Shown: positions 1 through 8,206, counted from the stretch's first letter. The stretch is 17,935 bases of DNA from Acanthaster planci (GCF_001949145.1 NW_019091371.1:1807169-1825103); one strand, 5' to 3'. Notes: generated by a model not told the origin, from the letters alone. Translations and numbers: made by a program.

Positions 1-96
1 AACAACGACCCAATAATCAGTCAATCGATGGGGCACCTACTTAGCGAAATTTGCTACAAATCTGGGGCTTACCTATCACCATTTGTGCCATGTTAA
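1..96 (+). CDS. 3' end of an unidentified gene
   Basis: From the first base the frame is open for 31 codons and stops at TAA 94-96. The peptide has a balanced composition (it contains SQSMGHLLSEICYKSG). It lies about 50 bases upstream of the next gene on the same strand, so it fits the tight spacing of the virus-like cluster and is probably the C-terminus of the preceding gene. The rest lies outside the window. I do not recognise the family, and a chance open frame of this length cannot be excluded. Confidence 0.35.
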   Translation, partial: NNDPIISQSMGHLLSEICYKSGAYLSPFVPC

Positions 97-132
97 TAAC
101 GACGAAACATTTGGATATCAATAAAAATCTGC

Positions 133-147
133 CTATAATAAAAGAAG
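133..147 (+). promoter_or_regulatory. Start-proximal TATA-like promoter box
   Basis: CTATAATAAAAGAAG lies directly before the ATG at 148. The same kind of box abuts the starts at 522, 4091, 4814 and 5990, so it is read as the promoter core of this gene cluster. The upstream TTTAAA partner is weak here (ATCAATAAAAAT). Confidence 0.5.
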
Positions 148-497
148 ATGTCAACAGAATTACCACCACCGCAAACGCCAGCAACGAGCCTGGCTAAGAG
201 TCAAGTCCAAACGGTGACCAAAGTTAAAAATCCTAACCGTGTAGCGCAGGGTTAACAAAATAACAGCTCGCTAGGTTGAAAGTTAATGAAGTCGAGCCCG
301 AGGCAAAATCCGAAAGTAAGTTATCTTTTGAAAACAACAGAAATTTGATCATCGGCGGACTTGTAATTGGGGGATTCGCTTTAGCCTTGGTTTTGAAAAA
401 GAAAACGCCGACGATAATTATGGCGACGACACAGGTAAAAGCGCTGGCACCAGTCCAAACCGTAGCACCTGCGCGACAAGTTTTAGATATGGAGTAA
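148..497 (+). pseudogene. Small single-pass membrane protein of the virus-like cluster, frameshifted
   Basis: The ATG at 148 opens a proline/threonine-rich then basic N-terminus (motif KVKNPNRVAQG) that stops at TAA 253-255. From about 264 another frame continues with an acidic linker, a strong hydrophobic segment (IIGGLVIGGFALALVL) ended by three lysines, and an Ala/Pro/Val-rich tail ending at 497. The simplest reading is one gene of about 115 codons broken by a single indel near 253-263. The arrangement suggests a one-pass membrane protein with a short lysine stop-transfer signal. I associate the basic N-terminal motif with uncharacterised proteins repeated in invertebrate genomes, but cannot verify this. 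Its position first in a + strand series with promoter boxes supports it being real. Confidence 0.6.
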
Positions 498-498
498 A

Positions 499-521
499 TT
501 TAAAATTGTATATATTAAAAC
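499..521 (+). promoter_or_regulatory. Bipartite promoter (TTTAAA box plus TATA box)
   Basis: TTTAAAATTG is followed immediately by TATATATTAAAAC, and the ATG of the next gene begins at 522. The order and spacing repeat those before 4814 and 5990 on the other strand. Confidence 0.5.
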
Positions 522-770
522 ATGAGTAACGCAAAATCGATAGACATAAACAGCATTGCCCATACGGTAAATCACGGTGCTGCTATTAGCCTAATTTCAG
601 TGGGATACGCTATGCTTAATAATAAACTATCGAAAATCAAACCCCCAGATTTGAACCGTCTAACTTTCGAAGACGCTACCAAATTAGCCGGGGTGTCGAC
701 AGATGTATTGGCTACACAGGGTTGGCTCGTGTCGCAGGGTACATTACCGGACAGTCTGCCCACCGGTTAA
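522..770 (+). CDS. Small membrane-associated protein of the virus-like cluster (82 aa)
   Basis: An intact 82-codon frame with an ATG start directly behind a TATA-like box, 24 bases after the previous stop. Residues about 15-35 form a moderately hydrophobic stretch (HGAAISLISVGYAML), followed by a basic/proline turn and an amphipathic C-terminal half ending in a Gly/Pro-rich tail. It could be a membrane-associated minor virion protein or a peripheral membrane factor; the sequence alone does not decide. This is one of the few unbroken frames in the cluster. A shadow frame on the opposite strand has no promoter and was ignored. Confidence 0.6.
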   Translation: MSNAKSIDINSIAHTVNHGAAISLISVGYAMLNNKLSKIKPPDLNRLTFEDATKLAGVSTDVLATQGWLVSQGTLPDSLPTG

Positions 771-790
771 AAAACGGTTTATTATAAAGT
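767..790 (+). promoter_or_regulatory. Bipartite promoter before the 813 gene
   Basis: TTAAAAAACGGTT is followed by TATTATAAAG. The first box overlaps the stop codon of the previous gene. The leader to the ATG at 813 is longer (about 22 bases) than at the other starts. The first box shares the TTAAAA-CGG core with the box upstream of 4814 on the - strand. Confidence 0.45.
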
Positions 791-2010
791 AACGTAAATT
801 AAGTAAAGTCACATGGCAGAAGGCGGATTTTACTCAGGAGATATGCCCCTGGTAGATCGAGGGCAAAAAGAAGATTTAACATTTGATGATGATGAAGAAT
901 TGGAAAACAATATTGACAAAGAAAAAACAAGTTTCATAGAGGGTCAAGTGGTTAGACCTAAATATGATACATTAGAACGACGTAGAGCGGTATTTAGCAC
1001 CAATCCCACGGTAGATAATAGCAATGATTATTTCAGACATGCCAGTCGAAGTTATGTTCCAAAATTTCCCCATAATGAAATTTTTGAATATCGAAAAGGT
1101 CGAGGTTTATTTTTCAAAGCCATTGGTGGTAAATTTAATAATGAGGTACTGTTAACCGATAAAAGAAATCTAGATTTAATGGTAATTAAGCTTGGACACG
1201 ATAGCCAAAAACGCTAGGGTGGCTGGATATTAGGATCCGACTTTGTTAGAAATATATTGGGTTTTTCGAATTACGGGAGAAAAATAGTGCAATCCGAAAA
1301 AGCGTTAAAATACATTCATTCTGAAAAAGTCGAGATGAAAGAACTGGCTCAAGAGGCCGACAGTCAGCGATATCGTAGAACAGCTTACTCAAAATTGGGA
1401 AGCTCAAACAGAAGGATTAAACTACCATGAGTTACTGGCTTTAGACGAACCTTTACAGACGGTAAAGCCGAGTTGATTTTAAACCAGGGCAAATTGGACA
1501 AGTTGGACGAAAAGATTCAACAAGTTAAAAATGAATTAGAGGAAGCAGCAACTGATGCAGAACGAGTACAACTTCAACAACAGTTGGACGATTTACAAAT
1601 TGAATGACGTGGCAGGCTTGAAGTTATTAACAGAAACACCGATCAGAATCGCACGTAGATTAACGGAATTAAAGAAACGGTTAACGCGGTGATGGACGGT
1701 GATTTAATATTGCGCGAAAAATCCGGGTGCTTTTTAGAGAACAAGGCGTAACGATCGTTAGTCTTTTGACGGCTTTTAGTTTAGCTAAGAGTACGATAGT
1801 TTCAAGCGTGGTCGCCGCTGTGAGAGCACCTGGTATGCTTAGTCGAGAACCTGAACTGGGGCCTAAGACTACACCAGCGGCGGAACCGACACCTGCGCCA
1901 CCATCTAAAGCCAGCGTAACCGATTGGATCAAACGACAACTGCAAAATTTGGCAAATGTATTGAAAAAAACTGGGCTTGAAAGTGCTTGCAGCATTACCG
2001 GTAATGGTAG

Positions 2011-2600
2011 TGTAGCAGTACAGCCTCCGAGGACTTCCCGGGTTGGTCTCGACCAATACCGGTGAGCGGCCTGACCTCTAGGGCCCGAGACGCAGATCCG
2101 TTTTGGCCGAAGTCTACCGCCAGGCCCGTAGCTCGCCACAGACAGATCACTCTCACACACCCTCACACCACACTGGGCTGACAGACGGGGGACCAACGGG
2201 AAAAGAATGGGGGAACTGGATGCGAGTTTGTGCCTACTCTTTGTTCCAGGACCTTATTCTCTATATAGGCGCACAGTGCCTCATCTACGTGTGGTAATAG
2301 TAATTAATCACAACATTATAGGTGCCATGATTTATTATCGATCACAAACTAAATCAAGCTCACACAGAGTATGAGGCTCCCCCACTACGACTACTCGATT
2401 GGATGTAAATGATGACTGCAGCTTACACTATAACTCTGAACCAAACTGCACTTGCAGGTGACGTTTGCAGAAGGCATAGCTTTCCAACTGTACATGGGGA
2501 CAGTCGCAGCAGGCAGAGCTTTTTGACTGTGCGTGGTGACGGTCGCAGCAGGAAGAGAACGATGCTTAGCGCGGCCGCTTATAAACACAGCGCGCACAAC
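2011..2600. mobile_element. Insertion of unknown type splitting the 813-2774 gene
   Basis: The protein-like reading breaks off near 2010 and resumes near 2640. The intervening DNA is GC-rich on its left side, holds a TATA-like TCTCTATATAGGCGCAC at about 2261-2277, and carries no recognisable protein. It begins TGTAGCAGTACAG, close to the TGTAGCGGAACAG that begins another LTR-like stretch at 13209, so a solo LTR is possible. No clean target-site duplication was found and the right edge is uncertain by tens of bases. Confidence 0.4.
2460..2560 (+). repeat. 39-bp minisatellite, about 2.6 copies
   Basis: Units begin at 2460, 2499 and 2538, exactly 39 bases apart, each with GAC...GCAGNAGG near its start and ACTGT(A/G)C(A/G)TGG near its end. 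The unit is 13 codons long, so the + frame here reads as an imperfect 13-residue repeat. The coding look is probably a by-product of the unit length, as this lies inside the insertion that splits the surrounding gene. Confidence 0.75.
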
Positions 2601-2801
2601 GTTGCTAAACAACAAGCGCCTGATAGCGCACCAGTGGGCTATGCATTGCGTTACGGTCGTGCACTTAGTTGGATATTCGTGGCGAGTAAGGCAGTTGGGT
2701 GGATAGCCGATCACGTTTGGACGTTGTTTGTAGGCGTGGGCGTTTTGATGTTGACTTATATTAAGAAGATGTAAGTGGATTAATTTAGGGCAAAAATTTT
2801 A

Positions 2802-2825
2802 CCCCGTTTTCCATGGAAAACCGGG
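2802..2825. terminator. Hairpin between convergent gene ends
   Basis: CCCCGTTTTCCATGGAAAACCGGG contains the perfect palindrome TTTTCCATGGAAAA, with CCCG and CCGGG arms (one bulge), followed by CTTTT. It lies between the + strand stop at 2774 and the - strand stop at 2858. A role in ending or cleaving both transcripts is inferred from position. Confidence 0.45.
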
Positions 2826-2857
2826 CTTTTAAATGCCTTTTACTGTTTTGGTTTTTT

Positions 2858-4091
2858 CTAAGTTAATACCTTGTACAACATAACACCAAGTCCAGCGACT
2901 GCAATCGTTCCAACGGTTAACGACAATTTCTCTTCGTTATGAACGTCAAGTGGTTTTGGGTGGTAATACAGGCTTTATATTTGGACTAGGCGTTGGGTCT
3001 GACAAAACTTCTTTACTTTCTGAATCATCAAAATTGGTGCACTCGGACACTGCGCTTGAATTTAACATTCGTAACCGTCTGTACGTAACCCATCTGCATT
3101 CTGGCTGTTGCAATTTGCAAATTGTTGTAACCTTCAAAAGTACCGATGCGTAGGTCCATGTCAGAGGGTACCAAGTACAAACCCGGTGCCACCACGAAAT
3201 TCAACGGCGTTTTTGCGTACTGTAAAGAATCTTAAAACTGGTCGATTGACTGTTCGAGGTCGGGCTCTGAATCTATCAAAGATTCCACGATAGTTTTAAA
3301 TTGCTGTTGAGCGTCTAATCCGGTGCCATGACGCTGGTTTTCGTTTGCGTTTGGGCACTAGTAACGAGTACACGTAAGTACTAATCGATTCGTTTACTTT
3401 TGTGACGCCTACGTCTGTAAGTTTACTTTTTTTCGGGATAAAGTCCCACCAGGCTAATTTACCTGCATCAGACTGTGTAATCCATGTCACTGTGTACGTG
3501 CTTGCGTGGCCAGAACCCTTTGGCGGTTTAGCCCATCCAAAGCCCATGTAGGTAGAGCCTGCATATTTGCCGTTAGTGACGTGTAAATTGTATGCGTCAT
3601 AGTTTTTACCCGGGACTGGCACATAACCATTGACGTAATAATAAGCTGTACCGAGCCGTTTGATATGGTATCCCTCATTTGTTTAAACGATTTATTCGGA
3701 TCGACGTTTAACAATCGACAGGTGTCTATAAATTTCCGAAGGCGTAGTTGTTATGCAACGCGTCAAATATGTTGTCGCTCGGTATAGGCATCAGGCAGTC
3801 GTAAAAGATTTTTCTCACCGTATAGTACACGTGAAAATTAAACAACGCAGACAATTACCGGTTGGGATCGCATAATAGGTCAAAACCTACTCCACATGCT
3901 GTTGTCACGCAATAGACCGCGAAATTAAATTGGTTTTGATAAAATTTTATGGAGTCAGTAACCCAACGGTTAACGGCTTCGTCTGTTTTCGCTCTCGGTA
4001 ACTTATAAGCCGCGGTTAAATTGGGAAACACGGTAGAAAAGTAATAGTCTTTATTGACAACTATTGATAATTGACTAAAGTTGGCTTCCAT
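2858..4091 (-). pseudogene. Largest - strand gene of the cluster, virion-protein candidate, multiply frameshifted
   Basis: The start is taken as the ATG at 4091 (MEANFSQLSIVVNKD), directly behind a TATATAAAACAG box; a GTG at 4109 is less likely. Pieces in order are FNFAVYCVTTACGVGFDLL (to a stop at 3855), FNFHVYYTVRKIF (about 3800-3850), NKSFKQMRDTI (near 3690), YNLHVTNGKYAGSTYMGFGW (about 3530-3600), KVNESISTYVYSLL (near 3370), VPSDMDLRIGTFEGYNNLQI (about 3105-3165), a Pro/Ser linker, and a C-terminal membrane helix (TVGTIAVAGLGVML) ending at TAG 2858-2860. That is roughly 400 codons with at least five breaks. The rough size, C-terminal anchor and context make a structural protein conceivable, but no capsid fold can be assigned by eye. 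Confidence 0.6.
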
Positions 4092-4125
4092 CTGTTTTAT
4101 ATAATACACCGGTTTTTAAAAGGGG
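4092..4125 (-). promoter_or_regulatory. Bipartite promoter of the 4091 gene
   Basis: On the - strand CCTTTTAAAAACCGG precedes TGTATTATATAAAACAG, which abuts the ATG at 4091. It has the same order and near-identical first box as the promoter before 4814. Confidence 0.5.
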
Positions 4126-4199
4126 GCACTGAAGGGTAGGCAGGAGGCGGTGATTCCTGGTACTTGACAGACTTGGTAAAACTTATTAGCCAAGTTTTT

Positions 4200-4814
4200 T
4201 CATAAGGTCTCTTTAAAAAATGCTGCCCTTTCGCTGGCCAACGATTCCGCTTTGGCTTGCACTTTGCCGTCAAATTCTTCTTTGCTCTGTAATTTACCTT
4301 CTGGTAATTTGGTCGTTGTGTTTGTGCAAATCTTTTCCTTCATCTCGTTAAATTTCCCAAGTTCAGAAAAAATCAAAACAAATTCTTCTTGGGACACGTC
4401 ACGTGAGACGTACTCGTCTATGGTGTTTAGCCAGGGGTCTGCAAGCATTCTGATTTGGTGGTATTTCTTGGTTTTTAACAACGCGTATGCTCCAAACGCG
4501 CCGATGGCGATACCTTCCATCACTAGCCCGAGCGGTGCGGTGATAGATCCCAATAATGCGGGAATGCCTATAGCGGCTGATGTAGCGCCCAATGCTTCAA
4601 CTCCGTATTCCACGTAATCTAGCGCGGTTAATAGCCGTTTGATCTTTTTGTAAGAAGTTTCTCTGGCGTTGCGCTTTCGTAAGATTTGTCCGCGGATGTC
4701 TTCAATCTTTTGAAGGTGCTAGACTTTAGTTGTTTCGGCTACCGTTTCAACACTGTTTAACTTTGGATACCCGCTCAAGTCTGGGTACATGTTCGACTGA
4801 ATGTGTGTTGTCAT
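4200..4814 (-). pseudogene. Membrane protein with central hydrophobic pair and helical tail; one in-frame stop
   Basis: An ATG at 4814 directly behind a TATAATAAAAAAAG box opens a frame of 204 codons to 4200, interrupted only by one TAG at 4719-4721 (codon 32). Before it lies a short polar N-terminus (MTTHIQSNMYPDLSGYP). After it come a basic region (ILRKRNARETSYKKIKRLL), a Gly/Ala-rich hydrophobic section of about 50 residues (SAAIGIPALLGSITAPLG, GIAIGAFGAYALL) that could form two membrane helices, and a charged helical tail with SRDVSQEEFVLIFSELGKF. A shorter product could start inside the gene. I recall this pattern from hypothetical proteins repeated in invertebrate genomes; function unknown. 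The single lesion makes it one of the best preserved genes here. Confidence 0.65.
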
Positions 4815-4843
4815 CTTTTTTTATTATATGCCGTTTTAAAAAA
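4815..4843 (-). promoter_or_regulatory. Bipartite promoter of the 4814 gene
   Basis: On the - strand TTTTTTAAAACGGCATATAATAAAAAAAG runs straight into the ATG at 4814. This is the clearest example of the motif: TTTAAAACGG, two bases, TATAATAAAA, four bases, ATG. Confidence 0.55.
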
Positions 4844-4956
4844 TGTCTAGCTCGATTAAAATTCCAGCGTCTTTGTTGTTTACAAGTTGTCCTCGCTCAA
4901 GTTCAAAAGAAAAGGTCAACTGACTGATGTTTCTGTCTATTAACTCTTTAGGTGTT

Positions 4957-5195
4957 TTACACACCTCGAGTGTTGAGTTTAGAGGCTCGGTAAGCTATCA
5001 CGTCTGGCAAGTCTGAAGACTGTCCGTTGCAAAAGTTGTCGTGGGTATTTAGCTGTTTGCAATAAATAAACGCGAGTTTTAAGGGGTTTAAGTCATATTT
5101 GCCTTCATAAATGATGCTGGGTAAAAGTTTGACTTTGGTTAAGTTCAGCATCTTAGACACTTCTTTATTTAGCCTCTACTTGAGGTCTACAATGG
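4957..5195 (-). pseudogene. Small protein, homologous to the + strand gene at 12017-12169
   Basis: The frame reads through about 5195-5165, meets a TAG near 5170, and continues from about 5160 to 4957. The stretch KLLPSIIYEGKYDLNPLK aligns with RLVPNVIYKGKININSF in the gene at 12017. The upstream KEVSKMLNL also aligns with KEIGKLLYL, which places the original start upstream of the present ATG at 5151. This copy has a longer C-terminus (ending ASKLNTRGV) than the region B copy. No domain is recognised. Its order next to the 5218 gene is the same as in region B. Confidence 0.5.
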
Positions 5196-5217
5196 CCAAC
5201 GTCACCCTCTTAGACTC

Positions 5218-5530
5218 TTAGTGAACTTCGAAAGATACGCCCGGGATCGAGTTTATTAACAAGTTCAACCAGTCTATGCTGTAATAACCGGGAGACACCA
5301 CGATGCGTCCTCTTTCGCCTTGGGGTAACGCTTGAAACGAGCCTTGAGAATGAAGCCAATCGTACACAGGTTCTTTTAACCCCGTGAGAAAAAGTCTTTT
5401 ACCTATGTCATGGTCTCTGTCTCTTCTAGGTTGGTTTCGGTCTCTTGTGGGTTGTGCTGGGGGCTTCATTGCCGGTTGTGCTGGGGGGTTAACCTCGTAA
5501 ATCTCTTCTAAGGCTTGTTCTGCCCCTCAT
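5218..5530 (-). pseudogene. Small Pro-rich protein with a C-terminal PGVSFEVH module
   Basis: The frame runs from about 5527 to TAA at 5218. An ATG at 5530 overlapping a TATA-like CATTATATG is one base out of frame, so one indel near the start is likely; a downstream ATG at 5469 is the alternative. The N-terminus is acidic, followed by a repeated PPAQP segment and an Arg/Asp-rich stretch. The C-terminal third (GRIVVSPGYYSIDWLNLLIN, then SIPGVSFEVH) is matched by the + strand copy at 11874-12001 (KVVIPPGFYNVDWFDFILNA, then IPGVSFKVH). The conserved end suggests a short beta-rich interaction domain; the function is unknown. Confidence 0.55.
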
Positions 5531-5540
5531 ATAATGACGA

Positions 5541-5990
5541 TTATTCGATTTTTTTATTGTTGATTTTAAAATTTGAACGATATCGCGTGTCTAATGGTTG
5601 TCTTTGGCCTAACTGCGCTTCTAACGATTTGACTTCTTGATTGAGCTGTTCAATTTCCTCAGCGCTGATTCTAATTTCTTCTGCTAAAGTCACTTCTTCG
5701 TTTGCTTGTAACGGTCTGTCTTTAGCTCTTTTTACTAATTCTAAATTTGGGGCTACTTCCCTTCGTTCTTCTGAAGGTATTCCAGGCGGTCTTTCACAAC
5801 TGACCCCAGTGGGTCTACCGTCCAAGTTTGTATCCCACTCGATTTCAGTAGCGCTTGTCACGTTGAGATATCCAGCTTTAAACTGTAGATTTTTTGGTGT
5901 GACGGCTTTGTCGCCTTTTGTGTTATTAATCTCATGTTTCAATTTAAACGTCTGCTTGGTTTTGTTCAAATAAAAAGAATACGTTTCCAT
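5541..5990 (-). CDS. Virus-like cluster protein, beta-rich N-terminus and coiled-coil C-terminus (149 aa)
   Basis: An unbroken 149-codon frame whose ATG follows TTTATAATAAA with no gap. The N-terminus METYSFYLNKTKQTFKLKHE looks like beta strands. It is followed by FKAGYLNVTSATEIEW, which aligns with FRPGYFNITKSTEIE in the region B copy at about 11300. The C-terminal part is a Glu/Leu-rich coiled coil (EEIEQLNQEVKSLEAQL). The region B copy has a further domain after this point (starting KWTTHQHLMYQEVLELTVP) that is absent here, so this copy is either truncated by about 150 residues with a new stop, or represents a shorter paralogue. Function unknown. Confidence 0.65.
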   Translation of the reverse strand: METYSFYLNKTKQTFKLKHEINNTKGDKAVTPKNLQFKAGYLNVTSATEIEWDTNLDGRPTGVSCERPPGIPSEERREVAPNLELVKRAKDRPLQANEEVTLAEEIRISAEEIEQLNQEVKSLEAQLGQRQPLDTRYRSNFKINNKKIE

Positions 5991-6013
5991 TTTATTATAA
6001 ACGTCTTTAAAAA
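5991..6013 (-). promoter_or_regulatory. Bipartite promoter of the 5990 gene
   Basis: On the - strand CTTTTTAAAGACGTTTATAATAAA is immediately followed by ATG at 5990, so the TATA box touches the start codon. This leaves little or no 5' leader unless transcription starts downstream of the ATG or translation uses a later start. Confidence 0.55.
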
Positions 6014-6121
6014 GGGCGCCCTCTAGCGACCTTTCCTAAATTTATTGACGCCATCTCCCCAGTGTTTTTCAGAGACTTGAAACAGGTCCGTGGCTTTGTC
6101 TGGCGTTTCTTTGGTTACGTC

Positions 6122-6496
6122 TTAATAATAGACTGCCACCAACGCCCCGGGTGGTTGCCCTCTAGAGATCTTGCCTGCTAAAACTTGGTTTAATTTGTTT
6201 TCTATGAGAGCTGCTTGTTCGGTAATAAATTGAATGTCTAGTTGTTTAAATATTTTGCTCGTTTTAGAGTTGGGCTTTTTGTAAATAAAACGCTGGTTGT
6301 ATTTACCGCCTACGTTTTCTGCTTCAAAGTCTGAATAAGGGGACAACCTCCTAAAACAATCGAGGCAGTCTACAAATCCATCTGCTATTCTTTTATTCAC
6401 CTGTGGACATGTGTCTTCTTTTGTTTTTATACACACTGATTTTTGACCAAACACAACGAATAAATCTCGTTCGTCTGATGGTAAATAATCGGTCAT
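6122..6496 (-). CDS. Unidentified 124-aa protein of the virus-like cluster
   Basis: An intact frame with an ATG start (MTDYLPSDERDLFVVFGQKS) and an A/T-rich upstream region containing TAAATAAATAAA. It has four cysteines in the N-terminal half (VCIKT, DTCPQ, VDCLDCF), a basic linker, and an amphipathic helical C-terminus. The paired CLDC suggests metal binding or disulfides but matches no domain I can name. The start is well placed relative to the neighbours, and the frame is unbroken in a region where most others are broken. Confidence 0.6.
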   Translation of the reverse strand: MTDYLPSDERDLFVVFGQKSVCIKTKEDTCPQVNKRIADGFVDCLDCFRRLSPYSDFEAENVGGKYNQRFIYKKPNSKTSKIFKQLDIQFITEQAALIENKLNQVLAGKISRGQPPGALVAVYY

Positions 6497-6573
6497 TGTT
6501 TTTACAACGTTTATTTATTTAAGTGACGTAAAATTATCCCGAGGACAACCTACGCTTAAAATAATTCATAAGT

Positions 6574-7190
6574 TTAATCCATCTTTAACTTCACTTCCTC
6601 TAAATGCTGCAATGCCGTTTTATTCGAAATAATGCCGTCATTTCTAATTTTCAACATGGCCTTTGATGCCCTATACCTAACGCTTGAACCGCAAGACAGC
6701 GAACCGCGAGTTCTGTAATATACGTCTTTGGGATAAACAATGATTGCGTTTATTTGTAAATTTCTCAATAGTCGACGATGTCATGGGTCGTCAAACAACG
6801 AGGCGTAAGAATCTATTTTCACGTACATGCGGTCTTGTCGGTGTACCCAGGTTTAACCACGTATGCATTTTTGCCCGATTTGTCTAAGTAGTCTAAATGG
6901 CGACTGGCTTTATAAGAGTTAATGGTAATCGACGGTACGTTCGACTTTACAGCAGCTTGCGTTTCAATGAACTCGTGAGCCGCCAAATTTATATCATCGA
7001 GTATACAATCGTAGGCTTTTGCCGTTTTATACAGGGGATTTATGCCGTAACAAGTCATGTCTGTCATCATAATCAGCAAACGTTTTTCTTGGCTGTCATG
7101 ATTATAATAAATGGGAGAACAGCATTGGGATACATAAGTGCCTTCTTTTAACACGGGATTTGAAATAATGACTTGATTTAATCAAAAGGA
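6574..7190 (-). pseudogene. Unidentified soluble protein, frameshifted
   Basis: Two frames form one probable gene. The first is open from about 7190 and ends at 6819; its visible beginning lacks an ATG. It contains YVSQCCSPIYYNHDSQEKRL and MMTDMTCYGINPLY. Near 6830 the reading shifts to a frame with YVKIDSYASLFDDP, a TGA, then LQINAIIVYPKDVYYRTRG and a charged helical C-terminus ending at 6574. This gives about 200 codons with one frameshift and one stop. No membrane segment is seen and no family is recognised. The Cys-Cys pair and scattered Asp/His residues might suit an enzyme, but this is unsupported. Confidence 0.45.
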
Positions 7191-7329
7191 CATTATACAA
7201 CATGGGGATCATTATTGCTAGCATTGAGATATTCGTGGTTGTCGGTTATGATGTAAATTTTGGTTGAAATGTTTCTGGTTTTGTATTATAATGGGAATTT
7301 TTTTCATTTTTTTTTGGGAGGTTAATCGG

Positions 7330-7824
7330 TTAATCGGCTACGTCTATTAATTTTTCATGTTGAATCTCTACTCTATTTAAATTTTCTATGTCAACATTAA
7401 ATTCAATTATTAAGCCTAGATCATATATATCAACATCCAGCTTAGATTCAGCATTAGGCGGTAAATCGTGCCTGATTCTTTTGTAACGGCCATCGATAAA
7501 CATCACATGATCCATTCCATCTAAGTCAATGCAATTAACGCAGCAAATACAATCGGTACAGCCGACACATTCTATACAACCGCTGCAACCAAAACACGCT
7601 TCGCAACTGTCTATGGTATTAGAATGTAAACAATCATAACAACTAAAACAATAAACGCAATTTATACGTTCGTCGCACGCCGAGCACTGGGTACATTTTC
7701 TACAGTCGTTACATTTGTGGCAGTCGTGACATTCGTTGCAGTCGATGCATTCAAACAAACCATTAGAATTTAAACAATGAATACAATCGACCACACCTAT
7801 GACATTAACAGATTTAATAGTGTC
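7330..7824 (-). CDS. Extremely cysteine-rich CxxC-repeat protein
   Basis: The frame is open from 7824 to 7330. There is no in-frame ATG before the first repeats, so the N-terminus is unclear or lost. The first 90 or so residues carry roughly thirty cysteines, mostly as CxxC or CxxCxxC with Asp, Asn and His between them (CHDCHKCNDCRKCTQC). The last 60 residues have no cysteines and are acidic (DVDIYDLGLIIEFNVDIENL). The near three-residue Cys periodicity suggests either a multi-metal-binding protein or a right-handed beta-helix like pentapeptide-repeat proteins. Low-complexity proteins of this look occur in large DNA viruses and their host insertions, from general knowledge. The repeat is well preserved, with no stop inside. 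Confidence 0.6.
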   Translation of the reverse strand, partial: DTIKSVNVIGVVDCIHCLNSNGLFECIDCNECHDCHKCNDCRKCTQCSACDERINCVYCFSCYDCLHSNTIDSCEACFGCSGCIECVGCTDCICCVNCIDLDGMDHVMFIDGRYKRIRHDLPPNAESKLDVDIYDLGLIIEFNVDIENLNRVEIQHEKLIDVAD

Positions 7825-7903
7825 TTACAAAAGAAACAACTGGCGTTGGTTTTTTGACTGAACATGCCTGTTTCTATTTAACTAAATTTAATATTTTTCA
7901 ATT

Positions 7904-8165
7904 TTAATCAGTAATAAAATCACTGGTAATAAATATTTGCTGCGGTTTATAAACTTTATTTCCGGCCTTGGTTTTTCTCACCAAGCAAATGTGATGCGTT
8001 TGACTCTGTACGTCCAATTTCGCTTGCTTAATTTAATCAGGTTCTGTTGCGTAACCGTTTACAGTTAACCCTGCCGCGTGTATAGCCACTAATTTAGCGT
8101 ATTTAAACCGACTGGCAAAAGTTCAACCCATTTTACTTCTACAGGAATCTTGGGAATTTTTTTTT
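7904..8165 (-). pseudogene. Unidentified gene remnant, one frameshift and one stop
   Basis: The reading starts near 8165 in one frame (KIPKIPVEVKWVELLPVG), shifts near 8115 to RFKYAKLVAIHAAGLTVNGY, meets a TAA, and continues with IKQAKLDVQSQTHHICLVRK and KAGNKVYKPQQIFITSDFI to a stop at 7904-7906. The composition is protein-like across all pieces and the order is consistent, so this is probably a gene of at least 85 codons. No family is recognised. It is the last - strand gene before the strand switch to the polymerase. Confidence 0.45.
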
Positions 8166-8206
8166 CAGAATTTTCGGTTGGGTAGGGAAATCTGGGCCGT
8201 TTTGTA

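Larger units (their letters stand above)
813..2774 (+). pseudogene. Long coiled-coil protein with C-terminal membrane segments, broken by frameshifts and an insertion
   Basis: The ATG at 813 opens an acidic N-terminus (MAEGGFYSGDM, then FDDDEELENN) that runs to TAG at 1215-1217. Downstream, different frames continue with a heptad-like coiled coil (about 1430-1605, LDKLDEKIQQVKNEL), then LFREQGVTIVSLLTAF, a hydrophobic helix, a Pro/Ala linker, and KASVTDWIKRQLQNLANVL ending near 2010. At about 2640-2774 a matching C-terminus appears (KAVGWIADHVWTLFVGVGVL, a membrane helix ending in KKM). The parts form one plausible gene interrupted by at least three indels or stops and by about 600 bases of foreign DNA. 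I recall a widespread invertebrate family of unknown function with this layout, but could not check it. A structural or membrane-fusion-like role is only a guess. Confidence 0.6.

Noticed and set aside
1681-2196. 171-aa open frame on the - strand
   Set aside because: It is the shadow of the + strand helix and Pro/Ala-linker region, which has the coherent membrane-protein reading.
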